From Schistocerca nitens (lineage: Eukaryota; Arthropoda; Insecta; Orthoptera; Acrididae): a stretch of DNA of 64,000 nt. Below are positions 44,398 to 55,973 of this stretch, one piece after another (positions within the stretch are counted from its first letter, which is position 1; every line of letters begins with the position of its first letter). A program made the translations under genes and the position numbers. The stretch lies in NCBI RefSeq assembly GCF_023898315.1, contig NC_064614.1, positions 115,723,501 through 115,787,500 on the forward strand, read 5' to 3'. Below the pieces are notes generated by a model. The model had not been told where the DNA came from. It worked only from the letters and a program-made list of their open reading frames with translations, and searched no databases.

Positions 44398-44588
44398 AAT
44401 GGCTCTAAGCACTATGGGACTTAACAAATGTGGTCATCAGTCCCCTAGACTTAGAACTACTTAAACACCACACACATCCATGCCCAAGGCAGGATTCAAA
44501 CCTGCAACCGTAGCAGCTGCGCGGTTCTGGACTGAAGCACCTAGAACGGCTCAACCACAACGGCCGGCTCCCGTGGTTTAATACAACA
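44398..44588 (-). mobile_element. tRNA-derived SINE, diverged copy
   Basis: Same family as 43503-43703, with a deletion in the body (the AACCTAACTAACC segment is missing) and a B box changed to GGTTTGAATCC. CTTTGGTTTCA at 44387-44397 and 44589-44599 is a likely target duplication. This implies about 20 extra bases on the 5' side of the tRNA-like head. Confidence 0.85.
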
Positions 44589-44742
44589 CTTTGGTTTCAG
44601 TTACTTAAATGGAAGACATCATATAATATGATATTTTAATTCATGAAAGTTTATTAGACACCAGAAGTACATAATTTCTGATGGAGAAACTCAGCATAGA
44701 ATTAGAGGACATGACTGAACTGAATAAATTTCTATCTCAAAT

Positions 44743-44927
44743 GGTTCAAATGGCTCTGAGCACTATGGGACTCAATATCTTAGGTCATAAGTCCCCTAGA
44801 ACTTAGAACTACGTAAACCTAACTAACCTAAGGACGTCACACACACCCATGCCCGAGGCAGGATTCGAACCTGCGACCGTAGCGGTCCCGCGGTTCCGGA
44901 CTGCAGCGCCAGAACCGCACGGCCGGC
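44743..44927 (-). mobile_element. tRNA-derived SINE
   Basis: Same family, with intact B box GGTTCGAATCC. The direct repeat TCTCAAAT flanks it at 44735-44742 and 44928-44935. The head is shortened by several bases around the A box. Confidence 0.9.
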
Positions 44928-44935
44928 TCTCAAAT

Positions 44936-46114
44936 TTAGTGCAAAATATTGTGGTATTTACCAATCGGTTAACTTTTTTGCCAGATAAAACTGGATAAAT
45001 TCGCTTTCTAAAACTCAATATAAGCCCACATTTGTAGACCCAGGAATTATTTTAGAAAAAATACCACTTGGTGGATCATTAACTGTTTTAGAAATTACAC
45101 CTGTATCATAAACAGAGCACTAATTATACCTTTTATGTCCAGGATGGTCAGAAACAGTCTGAAAAGCTTGTAAGAGGGTTCCACAATAGGTTGTGCAGAG
45201 AAAGTATCGCTAAGAATAAAAATTTGATGTGTTGCACTATTTCCAAGTTACTTAGCATTGAAGTTCACCAATCAGGTCACTGCGCTGTGCAAATTCGTGT
45301 GGCCCATCAGATAAAATCAGTGCCACTTCTTTTCATAGAGGAAGTGACAGTGCAAAGACTGTTAAGCATTTGATTCAGGTTTGATTCTTACTACTGACCC
45401 AAGTCCAATTTTTGTATCTCTATCTAGTGTGGTTTTAGGGAACCAAATGAAGGACATGTTTGGAGATAGTGTCTCTGGTTTGAATTTGCATGCATAACTA
45501 TTTGCAAAAAAGAACAACATTAAAAATAACAGATAGAAGACCACACATCAATGGTTCAGTTTGGTTTAATAAACTATCAACTTCTCCAAGAACATATATA
45601 AGAAATTATTTTCAAACAAAACGGAAGTCTTTTCTGATACAAAAATGATTATATTCATTCAACAAATTTTAAGACACTGACTAACACGAACCAGTAGCAT
45701 ATCAGCTGTAAAGTATTAAATGCATAAAATAGATATAGAATAGCTACAGTACATAACATATTTTGTGCGTGTAATTACAGTAATACTATTCCTTCTAAAG
45801 TTAGGAATAGGCACCACTGTGATGACTCCAGGCAAAAAAATGTAAAGAAATAAACATTCTCAAGTGACCCAAAGTCAAGTAAAGAAATAAAATCATACAG
45901 ACGTCAGTTCATTAAAATGTGGAAAGTTTTGTTGGTTACAAAGTAAAATAAATGTAAACTTTAAACTCACACATGAAAACTAGGGAAGCTTAGCAAGATG
46001 TACGGTAGTAATAATTATTTGCTAATTTGTCAAGTAGAATGGGGCTGGTTTCATTCCTATTGTGAAATATGATCCGTAATTCCCAAACCCATTTGTTAAC
46101 AGTAACAAACTTAC
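44936..46114. other. Start of helicase intron 1, unassigned
   Basis: No gene recognised. The stretch 45125-45400 has the look of a dispersed repeat but has no second copy in the window. Confidence 0.45.
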
Positions 46115-46207
46115 TTTCGTAATACCAACACTTCTCCTCGTCGGCAGGTAAACACGAGGTACATGCAAAAGTTCCTCGAAAACACTGGCAAATATCATTT
46201 GCCTCAT
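46115..46207 (-). CDS. DDX28: DDX28-like helicase, exon 1 (start, mitochondrial presequence)
   Basis: ATG at 46207 begins a 93-nt coding exon ending in AAA followed by the strong donor GTAAGT. It codes for 31 residues starting MRQMIFASVFEELLHVPR and ending RRSVGITK. With exon 2 it forms an Arg/Lys-rich, mostly non-acidic N-terminus compatible with mitochondrial import. All four exons are phase 0 and total 447 nt. The start is chosen because it is the first ATG after the CpG-containing upstream region and its exon ends in a consensus donor; a non-coding upstream exon cannot be excluded. Confidence 0.75.
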
Positions 46208-46560
46208 ACCTGCTGGTCAGTGAAAGTTTCGAAACAGCTAATTCTCATACGAGCTTAACAATTCCCATAGATTTTCACATAAATCTCCCTAGCAAATAAC
46301 ATCAGTCAAAAACTGTCACGCTCTTCGTCTTCCATAACCAATAGTGTTAGTAGCTATGTGTTTATAAACAGTAATCAGTAAACACTAGCACAGATGTTAA
46401 TTGTGTCAAAGTCATTCGTAAAGGTATAGACAAAACGCAACGCCTATCGAATGGCGCCATTAAACCGGAATTAACGTAAAATAAATATCTTTGGAGCCAA
46501 TGCCGCAGATGTCGGCAAACATTTTATCAGTAGTCATGCTGCCTTGGGGCGATTTCCTGT
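46208..46560 (-). promoter_or_regulatory. Candidate promoter and 5' UTR of the DDX28-like gene
   Basis: The region upstream of the start codon is richer in CpG than its surroundings (for example around 46435-46475 and 46500-46560) and contains no repeat I recognise, unlike almost all of the window. I see no clear TATA box. The transcription start is not defined by sequence alone. Confidence 0.35.
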
Positions 46561-46854
46561 TGATAAATGTAATTTGTTTTATACATATGCAATGATTTAT
46601 TTTATTCTGAATAAAGTATTATTATTTTAACATTAATACTTACCATAGTTCTTGATCTAGCTATTGAAGGAAGGAGACTGCTCTAAAAGCGCAAAAAGCA
46701 ATTGACAGTTTCAGTAGTGTTCAAGGGGTGAGACCCAGCTAGAATTATAAAAATTTTTTCTGATCATGTGCTGAGCCTTGCTATTTACAAAATATTAAAA
46801 GAAAAAGTAATCCTTCCTGCCTCTTTATTCTTCCACACTATCATTGCCACAGAC

Positions 46855-46857
<3 letters not shown>
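46561..46857. other. Upstream flank, unassigned
   Basis: AT-rich; nothing recognised. Confidence 0.5.

Positions 46858-46925
<68 letters not shown>
46858..46925. repeat. (AT)n microsatellite with palindromic ends
   Basis: About 34 AT units flanked by ACTGCA and TGCAGT, so the entire tract is a perfect palindrome that can extrude a hairpin. Confidence 0.97.
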
Positions 46926-46928
<3 letters not shown>

Positions 46929-47540
46929 GTCAGTGGCACTACATGAGAGTGAACATATCTTGAAGAAACAATCTTGTGTTGCAGCTGTTTTCTCCTGCAT
47001 GTATCGAAACAATATATCGGCTTTTGCAAGGACAAGGGAAGAAATGGTGTTATTATTTATTCATATATTACTTATTCATTCATCCGTAGACGATTTCTGT
47101 TGTGTACATGTAGTCAGACACTAAATTAATATTTCCGACGACTGTGCCTTACCAAAATCAAAACAAGACTCCAACAGACATAAGGCAGTCTACACAAGAA
47201 AAAGAACTAGAGTCAGAAACAACTGATTCATAAGTGGAATAGTTATTTTTGAAGGAAAAAAATATGTATGACAATCTGTGTGATAACTGAAATCTGTTAA
47301 CCCTTAGTACACAAATTAATATCAATTTTAGAGCTTGCAGGCTCTTTAGACCCAACACTCCAACTCCACAACATCAAGATCAATGACATGTGGTCAAAGT
47401 GTGAAAAGTCAAAGTGAAAGAGAGTCAGTGTCACTGTCCCAAAATGTACTTCACATGTGCAAACCTAATTCCACAGTGTTCTTTTTCTTGTACCCGAATA
47501 AATCACTTCACTGGATTCTAATTTGGGAGGACAACAGTTC
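46926..47540. other. Unassigned sequence
   Basis: No gene recognised. Confidence 0.45.
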
Positions 47541-47544
47541 AAAA

Positions 47545-47720
47545 CTGAGTCCAGAAATCCTGACTTAGGTTTTCCACGATTTCACTAAATCACTTCAGGC
47601 AGGTGACTGGATGGATCCTTTGAAAAAGCACTGCCAACTTCCTCCACTATCCTTCCCTAATCCAATGAGACCAATGACCTCAGTGTTTGGTTCCCTCCCC
47701 CAAACCAACCAACCAACCAA
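47545..47720 (+). mobile_element. SINE-like repeat with (CCAA)n tail
   Basis: A non-coding segment ending CCCAAACCAACCAACCAACC (about 47700-47720). The body TTCCCTAATCCAATGAGACC with a short tetranucleotide tail has the form of a retroposed SINE or LINE 3' end, and I recall it as common in orthopterans. No second copy in the window. Confidence 0.5.
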
Positions 47721-48870
47721 GTAAATCAGGCAACAAAATGATCTGCCATAACACACTCTAATAATGTATATAACATGTGTCTCAGTGTAACAATATAATG
47801 CACGTAACAACTTTTAAAAAATAGATGTGCTCTCTCCCTCTGCCTCTCACTCTACAGCAACACTTCCTCTCTCTTTTCTCCCTCTCCGACTTTTCATACA
47901 TCGCCCCATTCCTACGGCTAAAAGCTTATTCTCTTGTAACCCAATACATCATTATGCTCTATTGATATATACGTAAATTTCTTTTAATCATGCGCCTAAA
48001 TGTAGTGTGTTTCATCATCAGTTTAGTATCCATATGTATGTTTCAACTTATATACCATTTGCCTCATTAAATTGCCTGTCAGTTGGTTTCATCCATCTAA
48101 ATGAGGTATATTTGGATCTTTCATATTATTATTATTCAGATGTATGTTTTTGTCTTTCTTTGCCATTATCATGCCTCTACGTTTACATGTTTTCACATCC
48201 TTAATCCAATGCAGCTGTGCATATTGTCTGGTCCTGCAGCATATAACAAATGCTACTATCGTAGAAACAATCAAAACTGACAAAATATGTGAAATATAAA
48301 CACATAAAATTTCAGATTACATCAAAACAAAGTAATTCAGCTGGTTTAACAAAATTCATGAACATCCTAAGCAAAAATCATTTGAAGGACAATCAAAAAA
48401 TAAAAATCCTCTTACTTAACAAAAGACATTATAAAACCACAAACAAAAAAAACACGAAAAATTTCTGTTCCTTTAAAAATATAGTAGTACATTTCTTGTA
48501 AAAATCTGCAATTGTTAAAAATTTGTAAATAAATGTTTATATGTGTTACAAAAGAACATCTTGTCAGAGAGTGTAAAAGTTCTTTATTATTAAATCTTTA
48601 TTACAATGATTTTGATCTCTATTTTTATTTAATTAACTGGCTTCCACTCAGTTTCTTTTATTGTATTCGTTTCTCACATTATTTTAATCAATGCTTTAAC
48701 TTTTTCAGCTGCATTTATGGTTTTCTCCTAGCATTCTTTTTCTACTCAGAATCTTTGTGCATGTGAATTTAATTGTGGTTTATCTATCTATCATAAAGTT
48801 TAAACATTTGAAAATTTCGATCATCAGTTAAAAAACAAAAGACGAAATAATCTATTTATTTTGACTGAGC
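47721..48870. other. Unassigned AT-rich sequence
   Basis: A CT-rich patch (47830-47890) and long A/T runs. No gene or repeat recognised. Confidence 0.5.
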
Positions 48871-48871
48871 A

Positions 48872-49831
48872 ATGGTGTCAAGAATGAATTTTCCGTTACA
48901 AGATGTATGTCTGGAATCAATCTCCCAGGGTGTTGACTACAAGGAGTTAGCTGCTGCGCAAGAGACAGACCAACAACTCGCTGAACTCTGTTGTGACAGT
49001 ACATCTGGCTCACATCTGTGGCAAATACAGCCTGCTGATGAATGTTTGAGAGTTTGGTTGCGAACTATCATAGGGAAACCGAGACCTTTTGTAGTTCAGA
49101 AATTGCCACACCAATTATTTGACAGCATCCATGGGCTGGTTCATCTGGGAAAAAATGCCAGCGTCAAACTGATGATGGATAGATTCGTGTGGTTCAATAT
49201 AAAGAAGGACTACCGTAGTTGGGCAAAAACGTGCTTAGTCTGCCACAGGGCCCAAGATGTACGAGACGTGCATAAAGCGGTAGGAGACTTTCCACTTACG
49301 ACGCAACATTTCACACATGTTCCCCTGGGCATCGTGGGACCTCTATTGCCATCAGAAGGATACCGTTACCTCTGCACTGCAGTGGACCGCTTCACCAGAT
49401 GGGAGGAAGCAATTCCATTATCGGACATTTCAGCGGAAACGGTGGCAAGGGTATTTCTTTCGTTGTGTATCGCACGTTTCGACTACCCTATACATGTCAC
49501 CACAGACCAGGAACGTCAATTCGAATTGACGCTGATCTCAGAATTGGCCAACTTCTGCGGTTTCCACGATTGTAATACCCCGGCTTACCACCCAACAAGC
49601 AATGGAATGGTGGAACGGTGGCACAGAAAGTTAAAAGCCGCGTTAATGCGCCATGCGCAGTCTTGGTCATCAGCTTTGCCACTGATTTTGCTGGGCCTTC
49701 GTACAGCATTAACAGCAGGCTTAGAAACATGCAGTGCAGAATTTATTTGCAATGAACCTTTAAGACTGTCCACAGAATTCTTCGTTGATCAAACCAGGGC
49801 ACGACAGACCGAATTGTCTTATGTACTGTAA
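48872..49831 (+). CDS. Ty3/gypsy integrase fragment, long open frame
   Basis: An uninterrupted 319-codon frame covers the end of RNase H or linker and most of the integrase. A zinc-binding HHCC-like motif is seen (HGLVHLGKNASVKLMMD, then CLVCHRAQ; about residues 89-130). In the catalytic core the first Asp is replaced (HVPLGIVGPL, about residues 150-159, where relatives read an IDIVGPL-type motif). The second Asp (VTTDQERQFEL) and the Glu (SNGMVERWHRKL) are present. The lost Asp means it cannot integrate DNA even if expressed. The upstream reverse transcriptase is missing, so the element is 5' truncated at about 48880. Confidence 0.85.
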   Translation: MVSRMNFPLQDVCLESISQGVDYKELAAAQETDQQLAELCCDSTSGSHLWQIQPADECLRVWLRTIIGKPRPFVVQKLPHQLFDSIHGLVHLGKNASVKLMMDRFVWFNIKKDYRSWAKTCLVCHRAQDVRDVHKAVGDFPLTTQHFTHVPLGIVGPLLPSEGYRYLCTAVDRFTRWEEAIPLSDISAETVARVFLSLCIARFDYPIHVTTDQERQFELTLISELANFCGFHDCNTPAYHPTSNGMVERWHRKLKAALMRHAQSWSSALPLILLGLRTALTAGLETCSAEFICNEPLRLSTEFFVDQTRARQTELSYVL

Positions 49832-50334
49832 ATAGTGCCCAAGCATATGGCTAGACTTCGCCCATCTGCTGTCGCGAGACATGGGGCGGGAACTACGTTC
49901 GCGCACAAAGATCTACGATCTTGTACAGATGTGATGCTTTGTACAGACGCTGTCAATCACTGCAGCAGACCCCATATTCTGGGCCTTACATAGCTCTTCC
50001 CTGGGATGAACATACCAAGCATGTAGATCAAAATGGGAACACCCAGGTGGTATCACTGGAATGGGTCAAACCTGCACATATGTTACTGACCAAAGAGGAT
50101 GCACACGCTGAACATGAAGTGTCACCCCCCACACTACTGGACACACACGACACTGTCTCGGCGCCACAAGAGGAAGTACTAACATCAATGCCAGCACCGG
50201 AGTCTGAAGAAGTGCAAGTAATGCCTTCAGTACACGTGAGGCCTAGAAGTCGGGTGAAATATAAATACCCCTACACTCCCCCCCCCCGTCCCCCCTCTGG
50301 AGCTCAGCCCTACCAGGGGGGGGGGGCTGTGTGA
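49832..50334 (+). pseudogene. Gypsy pol C-terminus, frameshifted
   Basis: After a stop at 49829-49831 and a frameshift, 49921-50334 continues the integrase C-terminal region: SLQQTPYSGPYIALPWDEHT, then TQVVSLEWVKPAHMLLTKED (about 50040-50100). An acidic and Pro-rich tail ends in a G run (50319-50328) that fits a polypurine tract. Confidence 0.8.
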
Positions 50335-50620
50335 GAGTCGCCAGAAGAACATCCGTGAATGCATGGTGAAATGCAGGATATTTCTGTGATGAGGAGCGCA
50401 CAGACAATCTACTTTACTCTTTGATTTTTATTAGTATTATTTGTATTGACTTAGATTTTTCATTTGAATGGCGTTTGAGCTTAAGAGAATGAAAAGTTAT
50501 CGCCTGACTACTTCGCTGTATCTTTTTAGCGGACAGAGTTAACCTGTATTTGCTAACATTTATTTCAAATGATGACTAGTATGGGATGACAGAAGAATAG
50601 AAAAAAATACATTTAATACA
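50331..50620 (+). repeat. Probable 3' LTR of the gypsy fragment
   Basis: Begins TGTGTGAGAG immediately after the polypurine-like G run, as an LTR should. The right boundary and the partner 5' LTR are not identified. Confidence 0.35.
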
Positions 50621-50739
50621 TCTAACTGAACAAAAATAATGATCAAAGTAACTTCCATAAAGATTTAAAAACAAAAAATTTGTGCATTTCAGTTACGAAT
50701 ATGACACTTCTCTCTTGCTTTTGCAACTTAGTATAAATG

Positions 50740-51445
50740 CAAATAGTGATCATAGTATTTATGTCAGCTATGGTGTCAGGATAATGGAATGTAGTCGAAT
50801 TAAGTGGGGTGATGTTGAGGGGATTAGATTAGGAAATGAGACACTTAAAGTAGTAAAGGAGTTTTGCTATTTGGGGAGCAAAATAACTGATGATGGTCGA
50901 AGAAGAGAGGATATAAAATGTAGACTGGCAATGGCAAGGAAAGCGTTTCTGAAGAAGAGAAATTTGTTAACATCAAGTATTGATTTAAGTGTCAGGAAGT
51001 CGTTTCTGAAAGTATTTGTATGGAGTGCAGCCATTTATGGAAGTGAAACATGGATGATAAATAGTTTAGACAAGAAGAGAATAGAAGCTTTCGAAATGTG
51101 GTGCTACAGAAGAATGCTGAAGATTAGATGGGTAGATTACATAACTAATGATGAGGTATTGAATAGGATTGAGGAGAAGAGAAGTTTGTGGCACAACTTG
51201 ACTAGAAGAAGGGATCGGTTGGTAGGACATGTTCTGAGGCATCAAGGGATCACCAATTTAGTACTGGAGGGCAGCGTGAAGGGTAAAAATCGTAGAGGGA
51301 GACCAAGACATGAATACACTAAGCAGATTCAGAAGGATGTAGGCTGCAGTAGGTACTGGGAGATGAAGAAGCTTGCACAGGATAGAGTAGCATGGAGAGC
51401 TGCATCAAACCAGTCTCAGGGCTGAAGACCACAACAACAACATGG
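50740..51445 (+). mobile_element. LINE-C 3' part
   Basis: An open frame to 51423 encodes the thumb and C-terminal region of LINE-C ORF2: RIMECSRIKWGDVEGIRLGN, CYLGSKITDDGRRREDIKCR, GSETWMINSLDKKRIEAFEM, a WVDYITNDEVLNRI block and GKNRRGRPRHEYTKQIQKDV. The end is GAAGACCACAACAACAACA. The catalytic FADD region is missing, so the copy is 5' truncated near 50760. It is the cleanest LINE-C end in the window. Confidence 0.9.
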
Positions 51446-53165
51446 TGTTTATTAACTTATGGCACATAATTAATGCAAGATAGACATAGAGGCTAAGTTA
51501 CTCCACCTTTTCTAATTCCCAGGTATATGGGTATTTAATTTATTTGACTGTTAAATAAGGGAAGCCTGTGTGCCCTCTAAAAAAGTTATCAGGTCTGACC
51601 TAGAGCGCCATGATTACATGTAGTAAAAATTGGGTGACTGTGACGTTCCCATTCAATGATAAGTAAGACCTGCCCATTATTTGTATATGGTCTGGCACCA
51701 AAAGCGTACTAGATAGAAACCTTAACCATGTTTCTGTTCAAGTGTCAGCAGCTCATATCTTATTATGTAACTGTTGGGTATAGGATGGTCGAAGAAATTA
51801 TAGTCATAAAGAAGATGTAAGTAAAAAAATATACAGACTGCTATATGCAAACACTTTTAGGAAATAGTATACAGATAACTGGGTGCCTTGTGGACATTGC
51901 TCTGCATAGTTCATAGCAAACATGGACTCAACTGAGGGAAATCGCACATAATATTCATTCCTGTGTGACCAGGGCGTCAAAGAGAGTACACATGGTGCTA
52001 GCCTTGATATCACTAATCGCCCCAAATACCTCTGTTTGCTTAATATTGACACAAGACTTCCTACAATCAACTTCAAATCTAACTTTTCTTTTCATTTTCC
52101 CAAAAGTTCAAAAATCACTTCTCTGACATAAGGTGAAATTCAAACAAAAATTTACAACTACAACTCCCTCTGTACTTTTCATAAGTAATTAGTACACTGG
52201 AAAATAATACTAAGTAATTTGTGTTTAATCCTATGAAAATACCGTACAGGTCATATAAATTAACATCTGATGGTAACAGACAACTTAAATCCATGCAGTT
52301 ATTGCGAAATTGTTAACAAAATTCCAGTTCCTATATTGAGCAGGGCTGCCCAATGACACAGAGAGGTTATTATGCTGTGGGTGTTTTCATGCTAAAATAA
52401 TTGCTTTGCAGTCAGGTTTCGCACCAACACAACCATGCAACTGATTCCATGCGGACTATACCAGTACTTTGAGATTCGATACTTGTATTAGCAATACATA
52501 ATATAGCCCACAGCTCATCACCTTGAGCTTTAATACTCTTGCTAGAGTATATAATCTACTGTTAAATTCAAATTTCAAATCTGCCATAACCTCAAAGTAC
52601 GTCTTCCATCTTGCATGTTACTATCAGCATAAAGTAGAAACAATAACGGGTTTGCACCTAATTTTCTATTTCTACCAACTGTCACAACCTTTATAACTCT
52701 GTGTACCAACCTATCAAACTCCGATTATCAACCCCACTCCTAACTACTCCGACAATACATACACCACCACTACCACAATAAACAAAATCAGCTTGGATTA
52801 AAAACAGTTAACCTAACAGTGCTAGCATAATTGCCGTATCGTGATGCTGATGGGAAGCTGGAGTGACGTGATTGGTGAACAGTATTGCTTTAGGTAGGTG
52901 CGCAGCTGAAGCTGTTGTTGCTGTAGGCTGATGAGCTGCAGATGTCATTACTATCCGTTACTGGGGTGACACTGTACATTTGATGAAGAAAGATAGCCCT
53001 TAGAGGCCCCAATCGACCATCTTACAACTTGTGGACTTGTTAAATTTATCATCGAATAGTTTTAACCTCCAGATCTGTGGTGCCTATCGACCTCTATTAC
53101 AACATCACTGAGCACTGTCTTCAACAAAGTGGTATTTCTCTACATACAGATCATTTATTCAATAT
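51446..53165. other. Unassigned sequence, possibly ending in an LTR
   Basis: No gene recognised. The last few hundred bases may be an LTR, because a primer-binding-site-like sequence follows at about 53200. Confidence 0.35.
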
Positions 53166-54640
53166 TCTACATCCATCTCTATCCCAAGTTGCCATACTGG
53201 TGACTCGCGACGACCGTGTATGAGGTAAAATTCACGCCAATACAGCTACGACAACGCGATCCACATGTAACTGCCGACTGCTGACATTCGCACGCCATGC
53301 CGATGGCCTCCCTTCTGGACAGTGCAGTGCTTCTCAACTGACTCTTCCACCGTCTTTAGACATCAATTGTGCAAGTGAAGTGCCTAGATACTGTGGTTCA
53401 AACTAGTACGAAACAACTGAAAGCAACAAACGATCTACTATGGAACCTTATCGCCATATCCTACTTGCAGAAATACTATGCGAAGACTAGACTACAACAC
53501 TCTGGCTGTATGGATTTCCTTTCGATCGCAACAGAGAGCACATTTTCCGCACCACATGTTAATTCCTTCGAACCACCCTTGCTGCCGCCAGTTGCTTGGA
53601 TTTCGAATACGAACGTGGAACATATCCACTTTCGACAAGACGAATCTCAGACATGACCTGCGAGTATTGACATTTTGCTAACGAGCACTCACATCAAGAA
53701 CATACAAAATATTCCCACTGTTGATGACAAAGGTGACAGCCATGTGCCACAGAATCAGCCTCGCCTTCCTTCCATCCACACAGCTACTGAGCCAAGCTTT
53801 GGCCAACGTCACCTCACCTGGCTGAATAGACGATCTTCGCACATCAACAAACCCACACCTCCCCCCCAACCCCCCCTGCTTTCACACCTGCACTGAACAT
53901 CACTATCTGCATCCACTCAGGCGTGTGCAGGGTTCCACTGAACACACTGCTCCCAAGCCTTCACTGCCCATCCCCACCCATGTCACGCCCTGACCTATGC
54001 AGAACGCCGCCGAGCATGCTGCAGATCATACCTATCCTCATCGCACTCGGCCCTTCGAAGAACGCCGTTGAGTATGCTACATTCTCACCTGCATGGAAGA
54101 TAGTGAAGTGCAATGTGCCTGTGCAGCGATTCCATGTGGTCGACTGCGCCACATCCGGGCAAAACTACTACAGCTGGCACCTGGTATCTTAAATCCTCTC
54201 TGTTGCCTGGTACAGTAACCTTTCGATCTGTGAAAGCAAAAACAACTTCGTGCTGTGCAACCACGTCTAACGCACAGCTCGTCCAAGTTGTAGCCGTTTA
54301 CCAACACTGCACACAACTGCCGCCCATCTCATGACTACTCCGTAGTGCTCACAATAATTTCATTCATTCCTGGTTGCCTCTACATGCAGCAAGGCAATGA
54401 ATCTTCTCTCACCCCAGTGACAATGGATGCCACCAGATATCACATCTTTGACTGAAAACTGAACATGATCTTTTCACTGACTCGTATTCTAACGAATGTG
54501 CTGTGGTGCTTCCAACTGCGATTTGAAATCAACTCTCCACCACTTAATGGTTCATCAACAATGGACGAATCTACAGCATTATACAAAGCTGCCAGCTCAT
54601 CAGACACAGTTCATTGATCTATGATCGGGAATCTACAAGT
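53166..54640 (+). mobile_element. Probable gypsy-type 5' internal region
   Basis: The segment opens with CATACTGGTGACTCGCGACG (53194-53213), resembling the TGGTGAC... start of gypsy internal regions just after the 5' LTR. An A- and C-rich stretch follows with many short frames, as in decayed gag regions. No protein motif can be assigned. It ends where a LINE-B fragment begins. Confidence 0.35.
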
Positions 54641-54649
54641 GTGTACAGT

Positions 54650-55395
54650 AAGTGGCGTAACACCATTGATAAATACAGACTATGAATAGAAGTATGTTGC
54701 TAAGACAGAATATTCGAAATTTCTGAGTGTGTACGTTGATGAGAAATTGAACATGAAGAAACACATCGATGACCTGCTAAAACGCTTAGGTTCAGTTTCT
54801 TATGCTATTAGGGGTATTGCAAATTTTGGTGATAAACATATCAGTAAATTAGCCTACTATGCCTATTGTCATTCACTGGTTTCATATGGCATCAATTTTG
54901 GGGCAATTCGTCATTAAGAGAGAAAGTAATCACTGCACAAAAGTGTGTAATCAGAATAATAGCTGGAGCCCACTCAAAATCACATTGCAGACATTTATAT
55001 AAGGAACTAGGGATACTCACAGTACCTTCATAATACATATATCCACTTAGGAAAGTTGTCATTATTAACCTATCCCAATTCAAAAATAACAGCAAAGTGC
55101 GTAGCTACAACACTAGAAAAAAGGATGATCTTCATTATTCTGGATTAAATCTCACTTTGCCTAATAGCATTAAAAGTCTGACAGATAGCCAACCAACATT
55201 TAAAAATAAATTAAAAGTATTTCTGAATAACAACTCCTTCTACTCAGTAGATGAATTTCTAGATATAAAGTAGTAACTGTAAAAAAAATTAACTAACTAT
55301 TTTGTGTAAAGAAAACTTACATTAAAATGTCACATTCAACATAATTATGAAACGTCATATTCATGATCTATGGAACAAGTATTAATGTATGCATA
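54650..55395 (+). mobile_element. CR1-like LINE-B, 3' fragment
   Basis: A frame from 54729 encodes LKMKKHIDDLL-like residues (MKKHIDDLLKRLGSVSYAIR) and ISKLAYYAYCHSLVSYGINF, typical of the thumb and connection of CR1-like ORF2. The rest is broken: FKNKLKVFL-like residues near 55205. The tail is TCATGATCTATGGAACAAGT (55360-55380) followed by (TGTA)n. Confidence 0.75.
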
Positions 55396-55559
55396 TATGT
55401 ATGTATGTAAGTGGTGGTTGTGGTGTTGCTGCTGCTACTACTGCTGCTACTTCAGTTGTATCAGCTTCTACTGGTATTTGTGATGTTACGGGTACTGATA
55501 CTGTTGATGGTACTACAGATGCTTCTTCCACTAATTTCTGCATCAAAATTTATTCCCTC

Positions 55560-55973
55560 ATGAAGTTTGTTGTAAATAATCCACTACAGTTCAAAAGGAA
55601 CGATGAGGTACATAATTACAATACCAGAACAAAAATTACATTCATTACTCTAGTTTAATGTTGTCTTTAGCACAAAAAAAGAATGCATAATCTTGCAACA
55701 AAAATTTTTGATCACTTACCCGGTGATATAAAGTGTCTAACAGACAGCAGAGTAAAATTTGAAAACAAACTGAGGTGGATTCTCCTCAACAACTCCTTCT
55801 ATCTGTAGAAAAATTTCTACTGCTGCATTACTGTAATGCGTAAAAGATAGTAGGCAGCAATTACTAACTCACGTCTATCCATATTTTTTCGTTTTGTAAA
55901 AAAAATTACAAATGTTCAGAATGTAACCATATGTACAAACTAATTTGTTATATGAGTGTAAAATGACTAGTTC
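55560..55973 (+). mobile_element. CR1-like LINE-B 3' end, left half
   Basis: ORF2 C-terminus remnants (VHNYNTRTKITF near 55600; KFENKLRWILLNNSFYL near 55755-55805) and 3' UTR, interrupted at ACTAGTTC by the transposon at 55974-57604. It continues at 57605-57680. Confidence 0.75.

Noticed and set aside
44840..44925. Possible tRNA gene in the SINE head
   Set aside because: Part of a SINE with TSD; cloverleaf incomplete.
46768..47124. Frames rich in Tyr-Ile repeats on both strands
   Set aside because: Translation of the (AT)n microsatellite.
48872..50334. Endogenous retrovirus with env
   Set aside because: Only integrase and pol end are present, followed by a polypurine-like tract; no envelope frame.
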